Source: Aeromicrobium phragmitis (GTDB lineage Bacteria; Actinomycetota; Actinomycetes; Propionibacteriales; Nocardioidaceae). From it: a stretch of DNA of 64,000 nucleotides. This document shows positions 33,784 to 43,124 of the stretch, in pieces. The notes under the pieces are model-generated. The model saw only the letters and a program-made list of their open reading frames with translations. It was not told where the DNA came from and ran no database searches. The translations under genes were made by a program, and so were the position numbers. Position 1 is the first letter of the stretch; every line of letters starts with the position of its first letter. Where the stretch lies: contig NZ_RDBF01000009.1 of assembly GCF_003674095.1 (NCBI RefSeq), positions 1 to 64,000 of the forward strand, written 5' to 3'.

Positions 33784-35477
33784 GCTCGTACCGTAGCGCT
33801 GCGCTTTCGAAGCAGCAGCACGGCCAGGAACGCTGCCGCCAGCGCACACACCATCGCGCCCGTGAAGACGGCCTGAAGTTGAGCGATTCCGGCCTCGCGA
33901 AGAGCGTCGTTGTACGCGGGACATAGCGATGTGTCACCGCACAGTTCCTCGACCGGCGCCATGGCGTCGGCTGCCGACTGGAACGCGCGAAGGCCGATGG
34001 CGCTCAGCGCCGAGACGCCCACCAGCATTCCGACCATCCTGGCGACCACGAGGAGGGCGCTGGCCACGCCGTGGACGTCCTCGGCGGTGTGGTCGAGCAG
34101 GGCCGCGTTGACCGGCGCGATGGCGAGGCCGAACCCAAAGCCCGCGGCGACCAGGACGACATCGCTGGCCAGATGAGTGAGGGCGTCGGCCTCCCACCGG
34201 GACATGACCGCGAACATCGCAGCGCTCAGCAGCATCGCCGTGGCGGTGAGGGCCGCGGCCGAAACCCGGCGGGTCAACCAGCCACCGACGACCGCTCCGA
34301 TCGGCAAGGCCACGAGAAACCGCACGAGGACGAGCGCGGCGTCGAGCTGAGACTCCGGAGCCACGGTGAGGCGGGCGAAGAACGGGATGTCGACGAGCGC
34401 CGCGATGAGCGACGCGCCGACGAAGAACGACACCACGAGGGAACCGGCGGCGACCCGGTCGCGCAGCGCGCCGCGGGGCACGATCGGCTCAGCGGCTCGG
34501 CGCTGCCGCCACACGACGGCTCCGCCTGCGAGGGCGGCGATGAGCAGCAGCCATGGTGCGTGCGAAGAGACCGCTCCGGACTCCGGTTCGGCGGACGCGA
34601 AGGTCACGATCACGGCGCCCAGCGCCACCGACAGCGCCAACGCGCCCCACGGGTCCGTGCGCCCGAGGGCCCGCCGCCACCCGGTCCAGTCGACGAGCGG
34701 ATCGCGTGCGGTCGCCTGGCGCACCGCGAACCCGAGCAGGAGCACCCCGGTGGCCACCCCGAGCGGCGACCACCACCGCGACTCGCCCGAGAACGGGACG
34801 AAGGCGAGACCGATCGTGATGTCCGTGACGAGCCCCCGGGGCTGCAGCATGACGAGTAGCGCGGTAGCGCTGGCGAGCAGGACCAGGAGCAGCCCGGTCA
34901 GGTCGCGGGACCGGCGCGCCGCGCCGCGCTGGGGCCACAGGGCGGCGGCGATGACGAGCCCCACGGCGCAGTTGAGCCAGAAGATGTCGCGCCAGGTGCC
35001 GAACGCCAGGACCAGCGCCCCGTAAAGCGGACCGAGCACGCTACCGAGTTCCTGCACCGCGCCGACCACGCCGAGCGGCAGGCCGCGCCGCTCGGGAGGC
35101 CAGCGGTCGGCAACCAGGGCGAGGGTCGGCGGGATGAGTCCTCCACCGCCCAGCCCCTGGAAGAACCGGCCGACGACGATCGAGGTGAGGTCGTAGGCCG
35201 CCGCGGTCACGACCGAACCCGCCGCGAAGACGACGAGGCAGCCGATGAGCACCGGCACGCGGCCGCGCAGGTCGGCGATCCGTCCGATGAGCGGCAGGAT
35301 GCCGACGTAGCCCAGGAGGAAGCCCGAGACGATCGGCGCGGCACGCTGCAATTCGTCGAGGTTGAGGCCGCTCGCCGTCATCATGTCCGGCAACGCGAGG
35401 ACGACGACGTACGTGTCGGCGGCAGCGAACCCGATGGCGACAGCCGCGAGGCCGAGCAGCAGCCGCGGTGCCGTCAC
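33780..35477 (-). CDS. MFS exporter, 14-helix type, P55-like
   Basis: A polytopic transporter of 565 residues with about 14 hydrophobic helices, the DHA2-type layout. LLGYVGILPLIGRIADLRGRVPVLIG is the motif A loop and VVGRFFQGLGGGGLIPPTLALVADRWPPERRG follows. Its GTG start overlaps the stop of an LprG-type lipoprotein gene (GTGA). In Mycobacterium tuberculosis lprG and the transporter gene Rv1410c (P55) are similarly coupled and export triacylglycerol-type lipids. The pairing here suggests the same system; the cargo is inferred. Confidence 0.85.
   Translation of the reverse strand: MTAPRLLLGLAAVAIGFAAADTYVVVLALPDMMTASGLNLDELQRAAPIVSGFLLGYVGILPLIGRIADLRGRVPVLIGCLVVFAAGSVVTAAAYDLTSIVVGRFFQGLGGGGLIPPTLALVADRWPPERRGLPLGVVGAVQELGSVLGPLYGALVLAFGTWRDIFWLNCAVGLVIAAALWPQRGAARRSRDLTGLLLVLLASATALLVMLQPRGLVTDITIGLAFVPFSGESRWWSPLGVATGVLLLGFAVRQATARDPLVDWTGWRRALGRTDPWGALALSVALGAVIVTFASAEPESGAVSSHAPWLLLIAALAGGAVVWRQRRAAEPIVPRGALRDRVAAGSLVVSFFVGASLIAALVDIPFFARLTVAPESQLDAALVLVRFLVALPIGAVVGGWLTRRVSAAALTATAMLLSAAMFAVMSRWEADALTHLASDVVLVAAGFGFGLAIAPVNAALLDHTAEDVHGVASALLVVARMVGMLVGVSALSAIGLRAFQSAADAMAPVEELCGDTSLCPAYNDALREAGIAQLQAVFTGAMVCALAAAFLAVLLLRKRSATVRA
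33790..33795 (-). promoter_or_regulatory. -10 element of the carbonic anhydrase gene, leaderless type
   Basis: TACGGT on the minus strand ends six bases before the ATG at 33783, inside the last codons of the MFS gene. Confidence 0.5.
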
Positions 35478-36184
35478 CGCTCGGTGGGGCGCGTCGGAGC
35501 CGTGATCTCGACGGGGGAGTCGAGCGCGGTGATCGTCAACGTGTAGGTGACGTCATCGCTTCCGGCGTAGAAGGGGCCGGTGACCACCACATCGCGCAGG
35601 ACGTCGTCCTCGGTGAGCCGGAACTCGGCCTCGAAGTCGCCGTTCTCGTCGGCCGTGGTCAGCAGCCGCGCGACGTCAGCACCGGGGATGGTTCCGGTGA
35701 TCGTGGTGAGGACATCGCGTCCGTCACGCACCTCGTCGCCTTCGTCGAGGTCGGTCGCACTCGTCAGCAGCGAGACCGCGCTGTCCTCGCCCGAGCCGAC
35801 GAGCTGCGCCGGATCGGGCACGCCCAGCTGTTCGGGGTTGACGGTGAGGAACTCCGAGGAGAACCCGGTCTTGACCCACAGCTGGCCGTCGACGGCGACG
35901 ACCTCGGCCGGTAGCGCGGTGCCACCCGCGGACACGCGCGCCTCGCCCTGGAATGCGGGCGAGTCGTTGCCCTGTCCCTTGACCGACAACAGCCCGGTGA
36001 CGCCCGAGGGCAACTGCTCGGTGGCCAGCGAGAATTCGATCGCCGGGGCGGCGGTGATCGTGTCGGCAGCGGCCTGCAGGCGCGCCGAGGGATCGGTGTC
36101 GGGCTGATCGGTGTCCTCCGAGGAGCACGCCGTCAGTACGAGCGCCGCCGCGAGGGCGACGACCAGACGAAGCGAGGTACCCAC
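35474..36184 (-). CDS. lprG: LppX/LprAFG family lipoprotein, LprG-like
   Basis: A lipid-binding lipoprotein of 236 residues. The signal peptide ends LVLTAC with cysteine 20 as lipidation site. The mature domain shows the LppX_LprAFG pattern: AADTITAAPAIEFSLATEQLPSGVTGLLSVKGQG, then AEVVAVDGQLWVKTGFSS, and the late DVVVTGPFYAGSDDVTYTLTITAL strand. Members hold a diacylated lipid in a hydrophobic cavity. The GTG at 36184 has CACACT six bases upstream. The stop overlaps the start of the P55-like transporter, and it begins 4 bases after the parC stop. Symbol assigned from the paired transporter. Confidence 0.85.
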   Translation of the reverse strand: MGTSLRLVVALAAALVLTACSSEDTDQPDTDPSARLQAAADTITAAPAIEFSLATEQLPSGVTGLLSVKGQGNDSPAFQGEARVSAGGTALPAEVVAVDGQLWVKTGFSSEFLTVNPEQLGVPDPAQLVGSGEDSAVSLLTSATDLDEGDEVRDGRDVLTTITGTIPGADVARLLTTADENGDFEAEFRLTEDDVLRDVVVTGPFYAGSDDVTYTLTITALDSPVEITAPTRPTER

Positions 36185-36188
36185 GCGC

Positions 36189-38660
36189 TCAGTGTGACAC
36201 GGCTCGCAGCGCCACCGAGACCGGTGACGCCACCGCGAGGATGGGTTGGGCGACGGCTTGGCCCGAACCGTCACGGCGTTCCGAAGGTGCCGGTAGCTCG
36301 ACCGGCGAGCCGCTGGTCGCGCACGCCTGGGGTTCGCCGTCGCCGACCCAGGCGCCAATGAGCCGGTCTTCGCCGGCCAGCAGACGCTGACACCGCACTC
36401 CGCCCGTGGCGCGGCCCTTGGCCGGGTAGATGCCCAGCGGGCTCACCTTGACCGACCCGTTCTGCGTGCCGGGGAGGGCATCGCCGTGACCGGCGATCGT
36501 CACGATGTGCGCGGCGTCGACGTCGCCGACCGCTCCGAAGGCGATCACGTGGGCACCCGCGGTGAGCTTGATGCCGGTGACGCCACCGCCGGTGCGGCCT
36601 TGGGCCCGCACGAGCGAGGCCGAGAACCGGAGCAACTGTGCATCGGAGGTGACGAACGCGAGTTCCTCCTCGCCGGTGGCCAAGGCGACGGCCCCCACGA
36701 GCCGGTCGTCGTCCTCGAGCCGGATGATCTCCCAGCTGTCGCGGTTGGTCAGGTGATCGGGGCGCACCCGCTTGACCACGCCCTGACGTGTACCGAGTGC
36801 AAGGCCCGGGACGTCCTCATCGAAGCTCATCAAGGCCAGCGGACGGGCATCGACGGCCAGCAGCTCGCTCAGCGGAATCCCGCCCTGGATGTGCGGAGCA
36901 TCGGCCGTCGGCGGCAACGCGGGGAGGTCGAGAACGTCGAGGCGATGGACCGTCCCGTCGTCGAAGACCACACCGATCTGGCCTCGAGCCGTCGAGCCGA
37001 CCGAGCTGACGATGACGTCGTGCTTGCCCCGGCGTCCGACCGGACCGAGCGGGGCGGCGTCGCTCGTGCGCGCCAAGAGTCCGGTGGCGGACAACAGCAC
37101 CCAGCACGGGTCGTCGGCCACCTCGACCGACAGCTTCGCAGCGCTGACCTGCTGGCCGGCCGACTCGAGCAGCACCGTGCGGCGCGGTGTCCCGAACCGC
37201 TCGGCGACCTCGGCGAGTTCGTCGCCCACGAGGGCGCGCAGCGCCGACTCGTCGGACAGGATGCGGTCGAGTTCCTCGATGCGCCGCCGCAGCTCCTCGG
37301 CTTCCTTCTCCAGTTCCAGGCGGGAGAACTTGGTGAGCCGCCCGAGCTGGAGGTCGAGAATGTAGTCGGCCTGCGGCTCGCTGAGATCGAAGACGGCGCG
37401 AAGCCGCTCGCGTGCCTCGCCACGGTTGTCGCTGGAGCGGATGAGCTGGATGACCTCGTCGATGTCGAGGATGGCGACGAGGAGACCGTCGACCAGATGC
37501 AATCGGTCGGCGGCCTTCTTGCGCCGGTACGCGCTGCGGCGGCGCACGACGTCGATGCGGTGTTCGAGATAGACCTGCAGCAGTTCGCGCAGTCCGAGGG
37601 TGCGCGGCTGGCCGTCGACGAGGGCCACGGCGTTGATCCCGAACGACGACTCCATCGGCGTCAGCTTGTACAGCTGCTCGAGGACCGCCTCGGGAACGAA
37701 GCCGTTCTTGAGTTCGATGACCAGGTGCAGGCCCTTGTGGCGGTCGGTGAGGTTCTTGATGTCGGAGATGCCCTGCAGCTTCTTGTTCTGCACGTACTTC
37801 TTGATCGCCTCGATGACCTTCTCGGGCCCGACGTTGAAGGGCAGTTCGGTCACCACGATGCCCTTGCGGCGCGGCGTGACGGACTCGATCCTGGCCGTGG
37901 CGCGCATGCGGAACGAGCCGTTGCCGCTCTCGTAGGCATCGCGGATGCCGTCGAGCCCGACGATCTTGCCGCCGGTCGGCAGATCCGGGCCGGGGACGAA
38001 GCGCATGAGGTCGTCGAGCGAGGCGTTCGGGTGGTCGATGAGGTGTCGCAGCGCTTGGACCACCTCGACGAGGTTGTGCGGCGGCAGGTTGGTCGCCATG
38101 CCGACGGCGATGCCGGTGGCGCCGTTGACCAGCAGGTTCGGGAACGCGGCCGGCAGCACCGCCGGCTCCATCTCGCGTCCGTCGTAGTTCGCCCGGAAGT
38201 CGACGGTGTCCTCGTCGATCGACTCGGTCATCGCCTCGGCGGGCGTGTCCATGCGGCACTCGGTGTAGCGCATGGCAGCGGGAGGATCGTCCTGCGAGCC
38301 GAAGTTGCCGTGCCCGTCCAGCAGCGGCAGACGCAGCGACCACGGCTGCACCATGCGCACCAGTGCGTCGTAGATGGCGCTGTCGCCGTGCGGGTGGAAG
38401 CGGCCCATGACGTCTCCGACCGGGCGCGCGCTCTTGACGTGGCCGCGGTCGTGCCGCAGGCCCATGTCCTCCATCGTGTAGAGGATCCGCCGCTGCACGG
38501 GTTTGAGGCCGTCGCGGGCGTCAGGGAGCGCCCGGGAGTAGATCACCGAGTACGCGTACTCGAGGAAGCTCGAGCGCATCTCGTCACTGACGTTGGTATC
38601 GACGATGTGTTCGTCGAAGTCCTCCGGCGGTGCGGGCGGGGCGGCTTTGCGGGCAGCCAT
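36189..38660 (-). CDS. parC: DNA topoisomerase IV subunit A
   Basis: DNA-cleaving subunit of topoisomerase IV, 823 residues. [30 protein letters not shown] opens the breakage-reunion domain. [23 protein letters not shown] precedes AMRYTECRM, which contains the catalytic tyrosine with its preceding arginine. The coiled-coil gate lies around [31 protein letters not shown]. The C-terminal beta-pinwheel from about 500 lacks the QRRGGKG GyrA box, supporting ParC. ATG at 38660 is preceded by GAGGAG. Together with parE it forms the decatenase. The opposite orientation to parE, with three genes between them, is unusual for a subunit pair. Confidence 0.95.
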   Translation of the reverse strand: MAARKAAPPAPPEDFDEHIVDTNVSDEMRSSFLEYAYSVIYSRALPDARDGLKPVQRRILYTMEDMGLRHDRGHVKSARPVGDVMGRFHPHGDSAIYDALVRMVQPWSLRLPLLDGHGNFGSQDDPPAAMRYTECRMDTPAEAMTESIDEDTVDFRANYDGREMEPAVLPAAFPNLLVNGATGIAVGMATNLPPHNLVEVVQALRHLIDHPNASLDDLMRFVPGPDLPTGGKIVGLDGIRDAYESGNGSFRMRATARIESVTPRRKGIVVTELPFNVGPEKVIEAIKKYVQNKKLQGISDIKNLTDRHKGLHLVIELKNGFVPEAVLEQLYKLTPMESSFGINAVALVDGQPRTLGLRELLQVYLEHRIDVVRRRSAYRRKKAADRLHLVDGLLVAILDIDEVIQLIRSSDNRGEARERLRAVFDLSEPQADYILDLQLGRLTKFSRLELEKEAEELRRRIEELDRILSDESALRALVGDELAEVAERFGTPRRTVLLESAGQQVSAAKLSVEVADDPCWVLLSATGLLARTSDAAPLGPVGRRGKHDVIVSSVGSTARGQIGVVFDDGTVHRLDVLDLPALPPTADAPHIQGGIPLSELLAVDARPLALMSFDEDVPGLALGTRQGVVKRVRPDHLTNRDSWEIIRLEDDDRLVGAVALATGEEELAFVTSDAQLLRFSASLVRAQGRTGGGVTGIKLTAGAHVIAFGAVGDVDAAHIVTIAGHGDALPGTQNGSVKVSPLGIYPAKGRATGGVRCQRLLAGEDRLIGAWVGDGEPQACATSGSPVELPAPSERRDGSGQAVAQPILAVASPVSVALRAVSH
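36191..36196 (-). promoter_or_regulatory. Candidate -10 element of lprG, leaderless type
   Basis: CACACT on the minus strand ends six bases before the GTG at 36184, within the last codons of parC. The hexamer departs from TANNNT. Confidence 0.35.
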
Positions 38661-38743
38661 GCATCCTCTCCTCAATCGGGAACGACGTCCTATTCTCCCC
38701 GACGTCGCGGGCGAGGCTCGCACCGCCACGCCGCCCGACCCGC

Positions 38744-38749
38744 TAGGTT
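38744..38749 (+). promoter_or_regulatory. -10 element of the Pat-type acetyltransferase gene, leaderless type
   Basis: TAGGTT is followed by six bases (GGTGGC) and the GTG at 38756. Confidence 0.6.
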
Positions 38750-38755
38750 GGTGGC

Positions 38756-41449
38756 GTGAACGACGTGGACCCCGTGGACGCCTGGGAGGCCGACGTTCTG
38801 CTCAAGGACGGCAGGGTCGCGCAGATTCGCCCCATCGTCCCCGACGACGCCCTCAAGTTCGTCGAGTTCTACGACAGGGTGTCCGCCGAGTCCAAGTACT
38901 TTCGGTTCTTCGCACCGTACCCGCGCCTCTCGCAGCGCGACATCAAGCGGTTCACCGAGGTCGACCACGACCGGCGGGTCGCCTTCGTCGTCACCCAACA
39001 CGACGAGATCATCGCGGTCGGCCGTTACGACGCCACGAGCCCGACCGAGGCCGAGGTCGCCTTCCTCGTCGAGGACGCGCACCAGGGGCGCGGCATCGGC
39101 CAGCTCCTGCTGGAGCACCTCGCGCAAGCGGGACGTGAACGGGGGATCCACGAGTTCACTGCCGAGGTTCTGCCCGAGAACATCCGGATGATGCAGGTGT
39201 TCCGCGAAATGGGCTACACCATCTCCGGACAGCTCGAGGGCGGCGTACAGCAGTTGCGCTTCCGCATCGATCCCACGCAGTCGGCGCTGGGCGTGATGCG
39301 GGCTCGCGAGCAACGCGCCGAGGCCGCCTCGATCGAGCGCATCTTCGATGCGTCCAGCATCGCGGTCGTCGGGGCGAGTCGCCGCCAGTCCTCGATCGGT
39401 CAGACGATGGTCCGCAACCTCGTGCTGGGCGACTACAACGGCACGGTCTACGCCGTCAACCCGTTGGCCGACTCGGTCTCGGGCCTGCCGGCTTACCGGA
39501 CGGTCCAGGACATTCCCGGTGAGGTCGAGGTCGCGATCGTGGCCGTTCCTGCAGAGTCCGTCAACGACGTCGTCCTGGACTGCGCGGCGAAGGGCGTCCA
39601 CGGCCTGGTCGTCATCTCCGCCGGCTTCGCCGAGGAGGGCCCCGAGGGACGCAAGCGCCAGGAGGAATTGCTGCACCTGTGCCGCACGCACGGCTTGCGG
39701 CTCATCGGCCCCAACTGCCTGGGCGTCATCAACACCGCTCCGGAGGTGCAGCTCAACGCCTCGCTGTCGCCCACCATGCCTCCCCAAGGCCGGGCGGGGT
39801 TCTTCTGCCAGTCCGGAGCTCTCGGGTCGGCGATCCTCGAAACCGTCTCGCGGCGTGGACTCGGCTTGTCGACCTTCGTCTCGGCCGGCAACCGCGCCGA
39901 CGTCTCGGGCAATGACCTCCTCCAGTACTGGCAGAACGACGAGGCCACCGAGGTCGTGCTGCTGTACCTGGAGTCCATCGGCAACCCACGCAAGTTCTCG
40001 CGGATCGCCCGGCGGGTCTCGGAGCAGAAGCCGATCGTCGCGGTCAAGTCGGGCCGTTCGACGCAGGGCGTTCCCGTCGGCCACCGGGTCAAGCGCACCT
40101 CGGCACCGCAGAAGGCCGTCGACGCGATGTTCAGCCAGGCCGGCGTGATCCAGGTCGACACCCTCGACGAGATGTTCGACGTGGCTCAGCTCCTGGCCCA
40201 CCAGCCGCTGCCACGCGGCAACCGCATCGCCGTGGTCGGCAACTCCGACGCGGTGGCGCTGATCGTCACGGACGCCGCCAAATCGCAGGGTCTCCAGGTC
40301 GCGCCGCCGATCTCGCTGGGGGCAAACGCCGGGGCCGAGGAGTTCGAGGTCGCCCTCGAGGCGGCGCTCGTGCGCTCGGACGTCGACGCGCTCGTGGCCG
40401 TCTACACGCCGCCGATCAACACCGGCGGCGAGGACGTCGCCAACGTGCTGGCGGCCATCGGTGAGCAGTCCGACAAGCCGATCGTCTCGACGTTCCTGGC
40501 CAGCAAGGGCATCCCGGTGCTGCTGCGCGTCCCGGATCTGCAGGGCGGTTCGGCCGGGCGTGGTTCGGTGCCGTCCTACGCCTCACCGGAGGCGGCCGTG
40601 CGCGCCCTGGCCCGCGCCGTCAATTACGCGGAGTGGGCATCGCGCGACCACGGCACGTATCACGACTCCGAGCAGTACCGCACCGGCGACGCCAAGACAC
40701 TCATTCGCAGCGTGCTCGAGCTCGCTCCGCGCGGTGCCGTGCTGTCCACGGAGCAGGTGCACTTCCTGCTGTCCTGCTACGGCATCGATCTGTGGACCTG
40801 GATCATCGTGCACAACCGCGACGAGGCCATCGCTGCGGGGGAGAGCCTCGGCTGGGACGTGGTGCTCAAGGCCGGCAGCGAACGCCTGCGCGCTCGCCCC
40901 GATCTCGCCCACGTGTGGCGCGGTATTCACGACGCGCAGGACATGACCGAGGCGTGGGACAGCATGACCACGTGGAGCGGCGTGGGGGAGGACACGACGT
41001 TCTTCGTGCAGCGCTCCGCGCCCGAGGGAGTGCCCGTGTCGTTCAAGGCGGTCGAGGATCCGCTGTTCGGCCCGCTCGTGTCGTTCGGCCTGGCCGGCGC
41101 GCCGAGTGAGCTGCTCGACGATCGCACCTACGGCATCCCGCCGCTCACCGACGTCGACGCCGAGCAGATGGTGCGCGGCGTCCGCGCGGCCCCGATGCTG
41201 TTCGGCTATCGCGGTTCGCCCGCCGTGGACGTCGACGGTCTGCGCGACGTCATCTTGCGCATCGCCGCGCTCAAGGACGACCTGCCGGAGGTCGCCGAGC
41301 TCGACCTCGAGCCGGTCTACGCCACCCCGGGCGGGTTCTACGCCCTGAGCGCCCGGGCCAAAGTCGTACCGTCGAACGACCGCCGTGGCGAGTGGTATGT
41401 GCGTCGGCTCAGCAGGCCGGTGTTGTCGGGCGATACCCTGAACCGGTGA
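38756..41449 (+). CDS. Protein lysine acetyltransferase with N-terminal GNAT and NDP-forming acyl-CoA synthetase domains
   Basis: An 897-residue fusion. Residues about 20-175 are a GNAT domain (AQIRPIVPDDALKFVEFYDRVSAES, VAFLVEDAHQGRGIGQLLLEHL with the acetyl-CoA loop). Residues about 195-330 are a CoA-binding Rossmann domain (SIAVVGASRRQSSIGQTMVRNLV); about 340-640 succinyl-CoA-ligase-like domains (LIGPNCLGVIN); about 660-897 an ATP-grasp part. In the reverse order this is Pat of enteric bacteria; the GNAT-first order matches the Streptomyces enzyme that acetylates acyl-CoA synthetases. Substrates here are inferred. The stop overlaps the next start (GTGA). Confidence 0.92.
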   Translation: MNDVDPVDAWEADVLLKDGRVAQIRPIVPDDALKFVEFYDRVSAESKYFRFFAPYPRLSQRDIKRFTEVDHDRRVAFVVTQHDEIIAVGRYDATSPTEAEVAFLVEDAHQGRGIGQLLLEHLAQAGRERGIHEFTAEVLPENIRMMQVFREMGYTISGQLEGGVQQLRFRIDPTQSALGVMRAREQRAEAASIERIFDASSIAVVGASRRQSSIGQTMVRNLVLGDYNGTVYAVNPLADSVSGLPAYRTVQDIPGEVEVAIVAVPAESVNDVVLDCAAKGVHGLVVISAGFAEEGPEGRKRQEELLHLCRTHGLRLIGPNCLGVINTAPEVQLNASLSPTMPPQGRAGFFCQSGALGSAILETVSRRGLGLSTFVSAGNRADVSGNDLLQYWQNDEATEVVLLYLESIGNPRKFSRIARRVSEQKPIVAVKSGRSTQGVPVGHRVKRTSAPQKAVDAMFSQAGVIQVDTLDEMFDVAQLLAHQPLPRGNRIAVVGNSDAVALIVTDAAKSQGLQVAPPISLGANAGAEEFEVALEAALVRSDVDALVAVYTPPINTGGEDVANVLAAIGEQSDKPIVSTFLASKGIPVLLRVPDLQGGSAGRGSVPSYASPEAAVRALARAVNYAEWASRDHGTYHDSEQYRTGDAKTLIRSVLELAPRGAVLSTEQVHFLLSCYGIDLWTWIIVHNRDEAIAAGESLGWDVVLKAGSERLRARPDLAHVWRGIHDAQDMTEAWDSMTTWSGVGEDTTFFVQRSAPEGVPVSFKAVEDPLFGPLVSFGLAGAPSELLDDRTYGIPPLTDVDAEQMVRGVRAAPMLFGYRGSPAVDVDGLRDVILRIAALKDDLPEVAELDLEPVYATPGGFYALSARAKVVPSNDRRGEWYVRRLSRPVLSGDTLNR
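41434..41439 (+). promoter_or_regulatory. -10 element of the DUF5998 gene, leaderless type
   Basis: TACCCT is followed by six bases and the GTG at 41446, all inside the last codons of the upstream acetyltransferase gene. Confidence 0.5.
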
Positions 41450-42027
41450 CTTCCCACCTCGATCGATCCGACGAGCTGTTCGCGGAGATTTCCCGTGCGG
41501 GGTACTACCCGGAGATCGTCGCAGCCGGTATCCGCGATGCCGTGGCGGGCGAGCCGGTCCGCGCGTTCGTGGTGCACCACGAGCCCACGTTCGAACGCGA
41601 CGAGATCCGGCGGCACATGACGGTGCTGACGCTGACGCCGACGCGCGTCATCGCCACGCACACCGACGAACACCCCGGTGACGATCTGCTGCCCCGCCCC
41701 TACACCTCCACCACCTCCGAAGCCGTGCCGATCGCCCGGGTCTCCTCAGTACTGGTGACGCGCATGGTGGCGACGCACTCGCAGCAGTTGGAGGAGGCCG
41801 TTCTCACCATCTCGTGGGGGGCGATCTCCCGGGTCGAGCTCGATCCGGCCCGTTGCGACGACCCGCAGTGCGAGGCCGACCACGGTTACTCGGGCAGCAT
41901 CACCGGGGACGACTTCACGCTCCGGCTGAGCACCGCCGCCGACGGTGGTGCCGCGGTCGAGCGGCTGCTCGACCTCGCTCGGCAGCTCTCCGCCGCCACG
42001 TCCCAGCAGCAGCCGGCGGCCCGATGA
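41446..42027 (+). CDS. DUF5998 family protein
   Basis: A soluble protein of 193 residues of an actinobacterial family without known function. Characteristic stretches are EISRAGYYPEIVAAGIRDAVAGEPV, FVVHHEPTFERDEIRRHMTVLTLTPTRVIATHTDEH, and ISWGAISRVELDPARCDDPQCEADHGY. The strand-rich centre, written as alternating polar and hydrophobic residues, could be a PH-like fold. It is always near the alkaline-phosphatase-like gene in my recollection, and here the two overlap by ATGA. Confidence 0.8.
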   Translation: MTSHLDRSDELFAEISRAGYYPEIVAAGIRDAVAGEPVRAFVVHHEPTFERDEIRRHMTVLTLTPTRVIATHTDEHPGDDLLPRPYTSTTSEAVPIARVSSVLVTRMVATHSQQLEEAVLTISWGAISRVELDPARCDDPQCEADHGYSGSITGDDFTLRLSTAADGGAAVERLLDLARQLSAATSQQQPAAR

Positions 42028-43109
42028 GCCGGGCCGGCATCTGGAACATCTTCGGTTCGGTCGGTCTGGCGCTCGGCGCCGAGGCGCTCGATGCGCCGCT
42101 GGAGCTTCCCCCCGCACGGGGCTATGTGGTCGTCGTGGTCGACGGACTCGGCGAGATGCTGCTGCGCGACCACGCCCAGCTCGCGCCGTGGCTGGCCTCC
42201 CAACAGTCCATCGACGGCGTCGTATCGACGGTGCCGTCCACGACTTCGGTCAGCCTGACGTCACTGGGCACCGGGCTACGCCCCGGCATGCACGGCATGC
42301 CCGGCTACACCTGCCGGATACCCGGCACCACCACGGTGCTCAACACGCTCTCGTGGAAGGCCGACGTCGATCCGGAGACCTGGCAGCCCCACCGCACCGT
42401 GTTGGCCCGACTCGCCGACGACGGGATCGCCGCCACGGTGGTCAACGACCGTCGGTTCGCCGACAGCGGGCTGACCCGTTGCAGTCAGCGTGGAGTGCCG
42501 TTCGTCGGTGTCGATTCGGTCTGGGAGCGTCTGGACGCCGTCGTCGAGGCCAGCGAAGGCCCGCACCGAACGGTCGTCTACGCGTACGAGTCGCGGCTCG
42601 ACCACACCGGGCACGGCAAGGGCGTCGATTCGCAGGAGTGGCGCGAGATGCTGCAGACGATCGATCGCGAACTCGAGCACCTGCGCTCGGCGCTCCCGCA
42701 GGATGTCGTCATGCTCGTCACCGCCGACCACGGCATGGTGGACATCGGCCCCGACGGCCGGTTCGACGTCGATGAGCATCCCGACCTGCGTGACGACGTG
42801 ACCGTGCTCGCCGGGGAGGCACGCTTCCGTCACCTCTACACCCGCACCGGCGCCGAGCAGGACGTCGCACTGCGGTGGAAGGAGCGCCTCGGCGACCAGG
42901 TCGTCGTCACGCTGCGCGAGGAGGCGGAAGAGTGGTTCGGGCCGCTCGATCCCGCCGTCCGGCCGCGCTTCGGTGACGTGCTGGTGGCCTCGCTCGACGA
43001 CTTCGCCGTGTTCTCCTCACGGGACTTCTCGGTCGAACTCTCCTTGCGCGGATTCCACGGATCGGTGACCGACGCCGAGATGCGCATCCCGGTCCTGATC
43101 GCGCCGTGA
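42024..43109 (+). CDS. Alkaline-phosphatase-superfamily nucleotide pyrophosphatase/phosphodiesterase
   Basis: A 361-residue phosphodiesterase of the type I family. GYVVVVVDGLGEMLL provides the first metal-binding aspartate, VPSTTSVSLTSLGTGLRPGMHGMPGY the nucleophilic threonine, and VYAYESRLDHTGHGKGVDSQEW and LVTADHGMVDIG the remaining aspartates and histidines of the two-zinc site. No signal peptide is seen, so it is cytosolic. Its natural substrate (nucleotide sugar, lipid or dinucleotide) is unknown. The ATG overlaps DUF5998; tdk follows 15 bases later. Confidence 0.88.
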   Translation: MSRAGIWNIFGSVGLALGAEALDAPLELPPARGYVVVVVDGLGEMLLRDHAQLAPWLASQQSIDGVVSTVPSTTSVSLTSLGTGLRPGMHGMPGYTCRIPGTTTVLNTLSWKADVDPETWQPHRTVLARLADDGIAATVVNDRRFADSGLTRCSQRGVPFVGVDSVWERLDAVVEASEGPHRTVVYAYESRLDHTGHGKGVDSQEWREMLQTIDRELEHLRSALPQDVVMLVTADHGMVDIGPDGRFDVDEHPDLRDDVTVLAGEARFRHLYTRTGAEQDVALRWKERLGDQVVVTLREEAEEWFGPLDPAVRPRFGDVLVASLDDFAVFSSRDFSVELSLRGFHGSVTDAEMRIPVLIAP

Positions 43110-43124
43110 TCGGAAAGGAACACC

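Noticed and set aside
36189-38660. GyrA rather than ParC
   Set aside because: No QRRGGKG GyrA box in the C-terminal domain, and it sits with parE near sigA, as topoisomerase IV does in actinobacteria.
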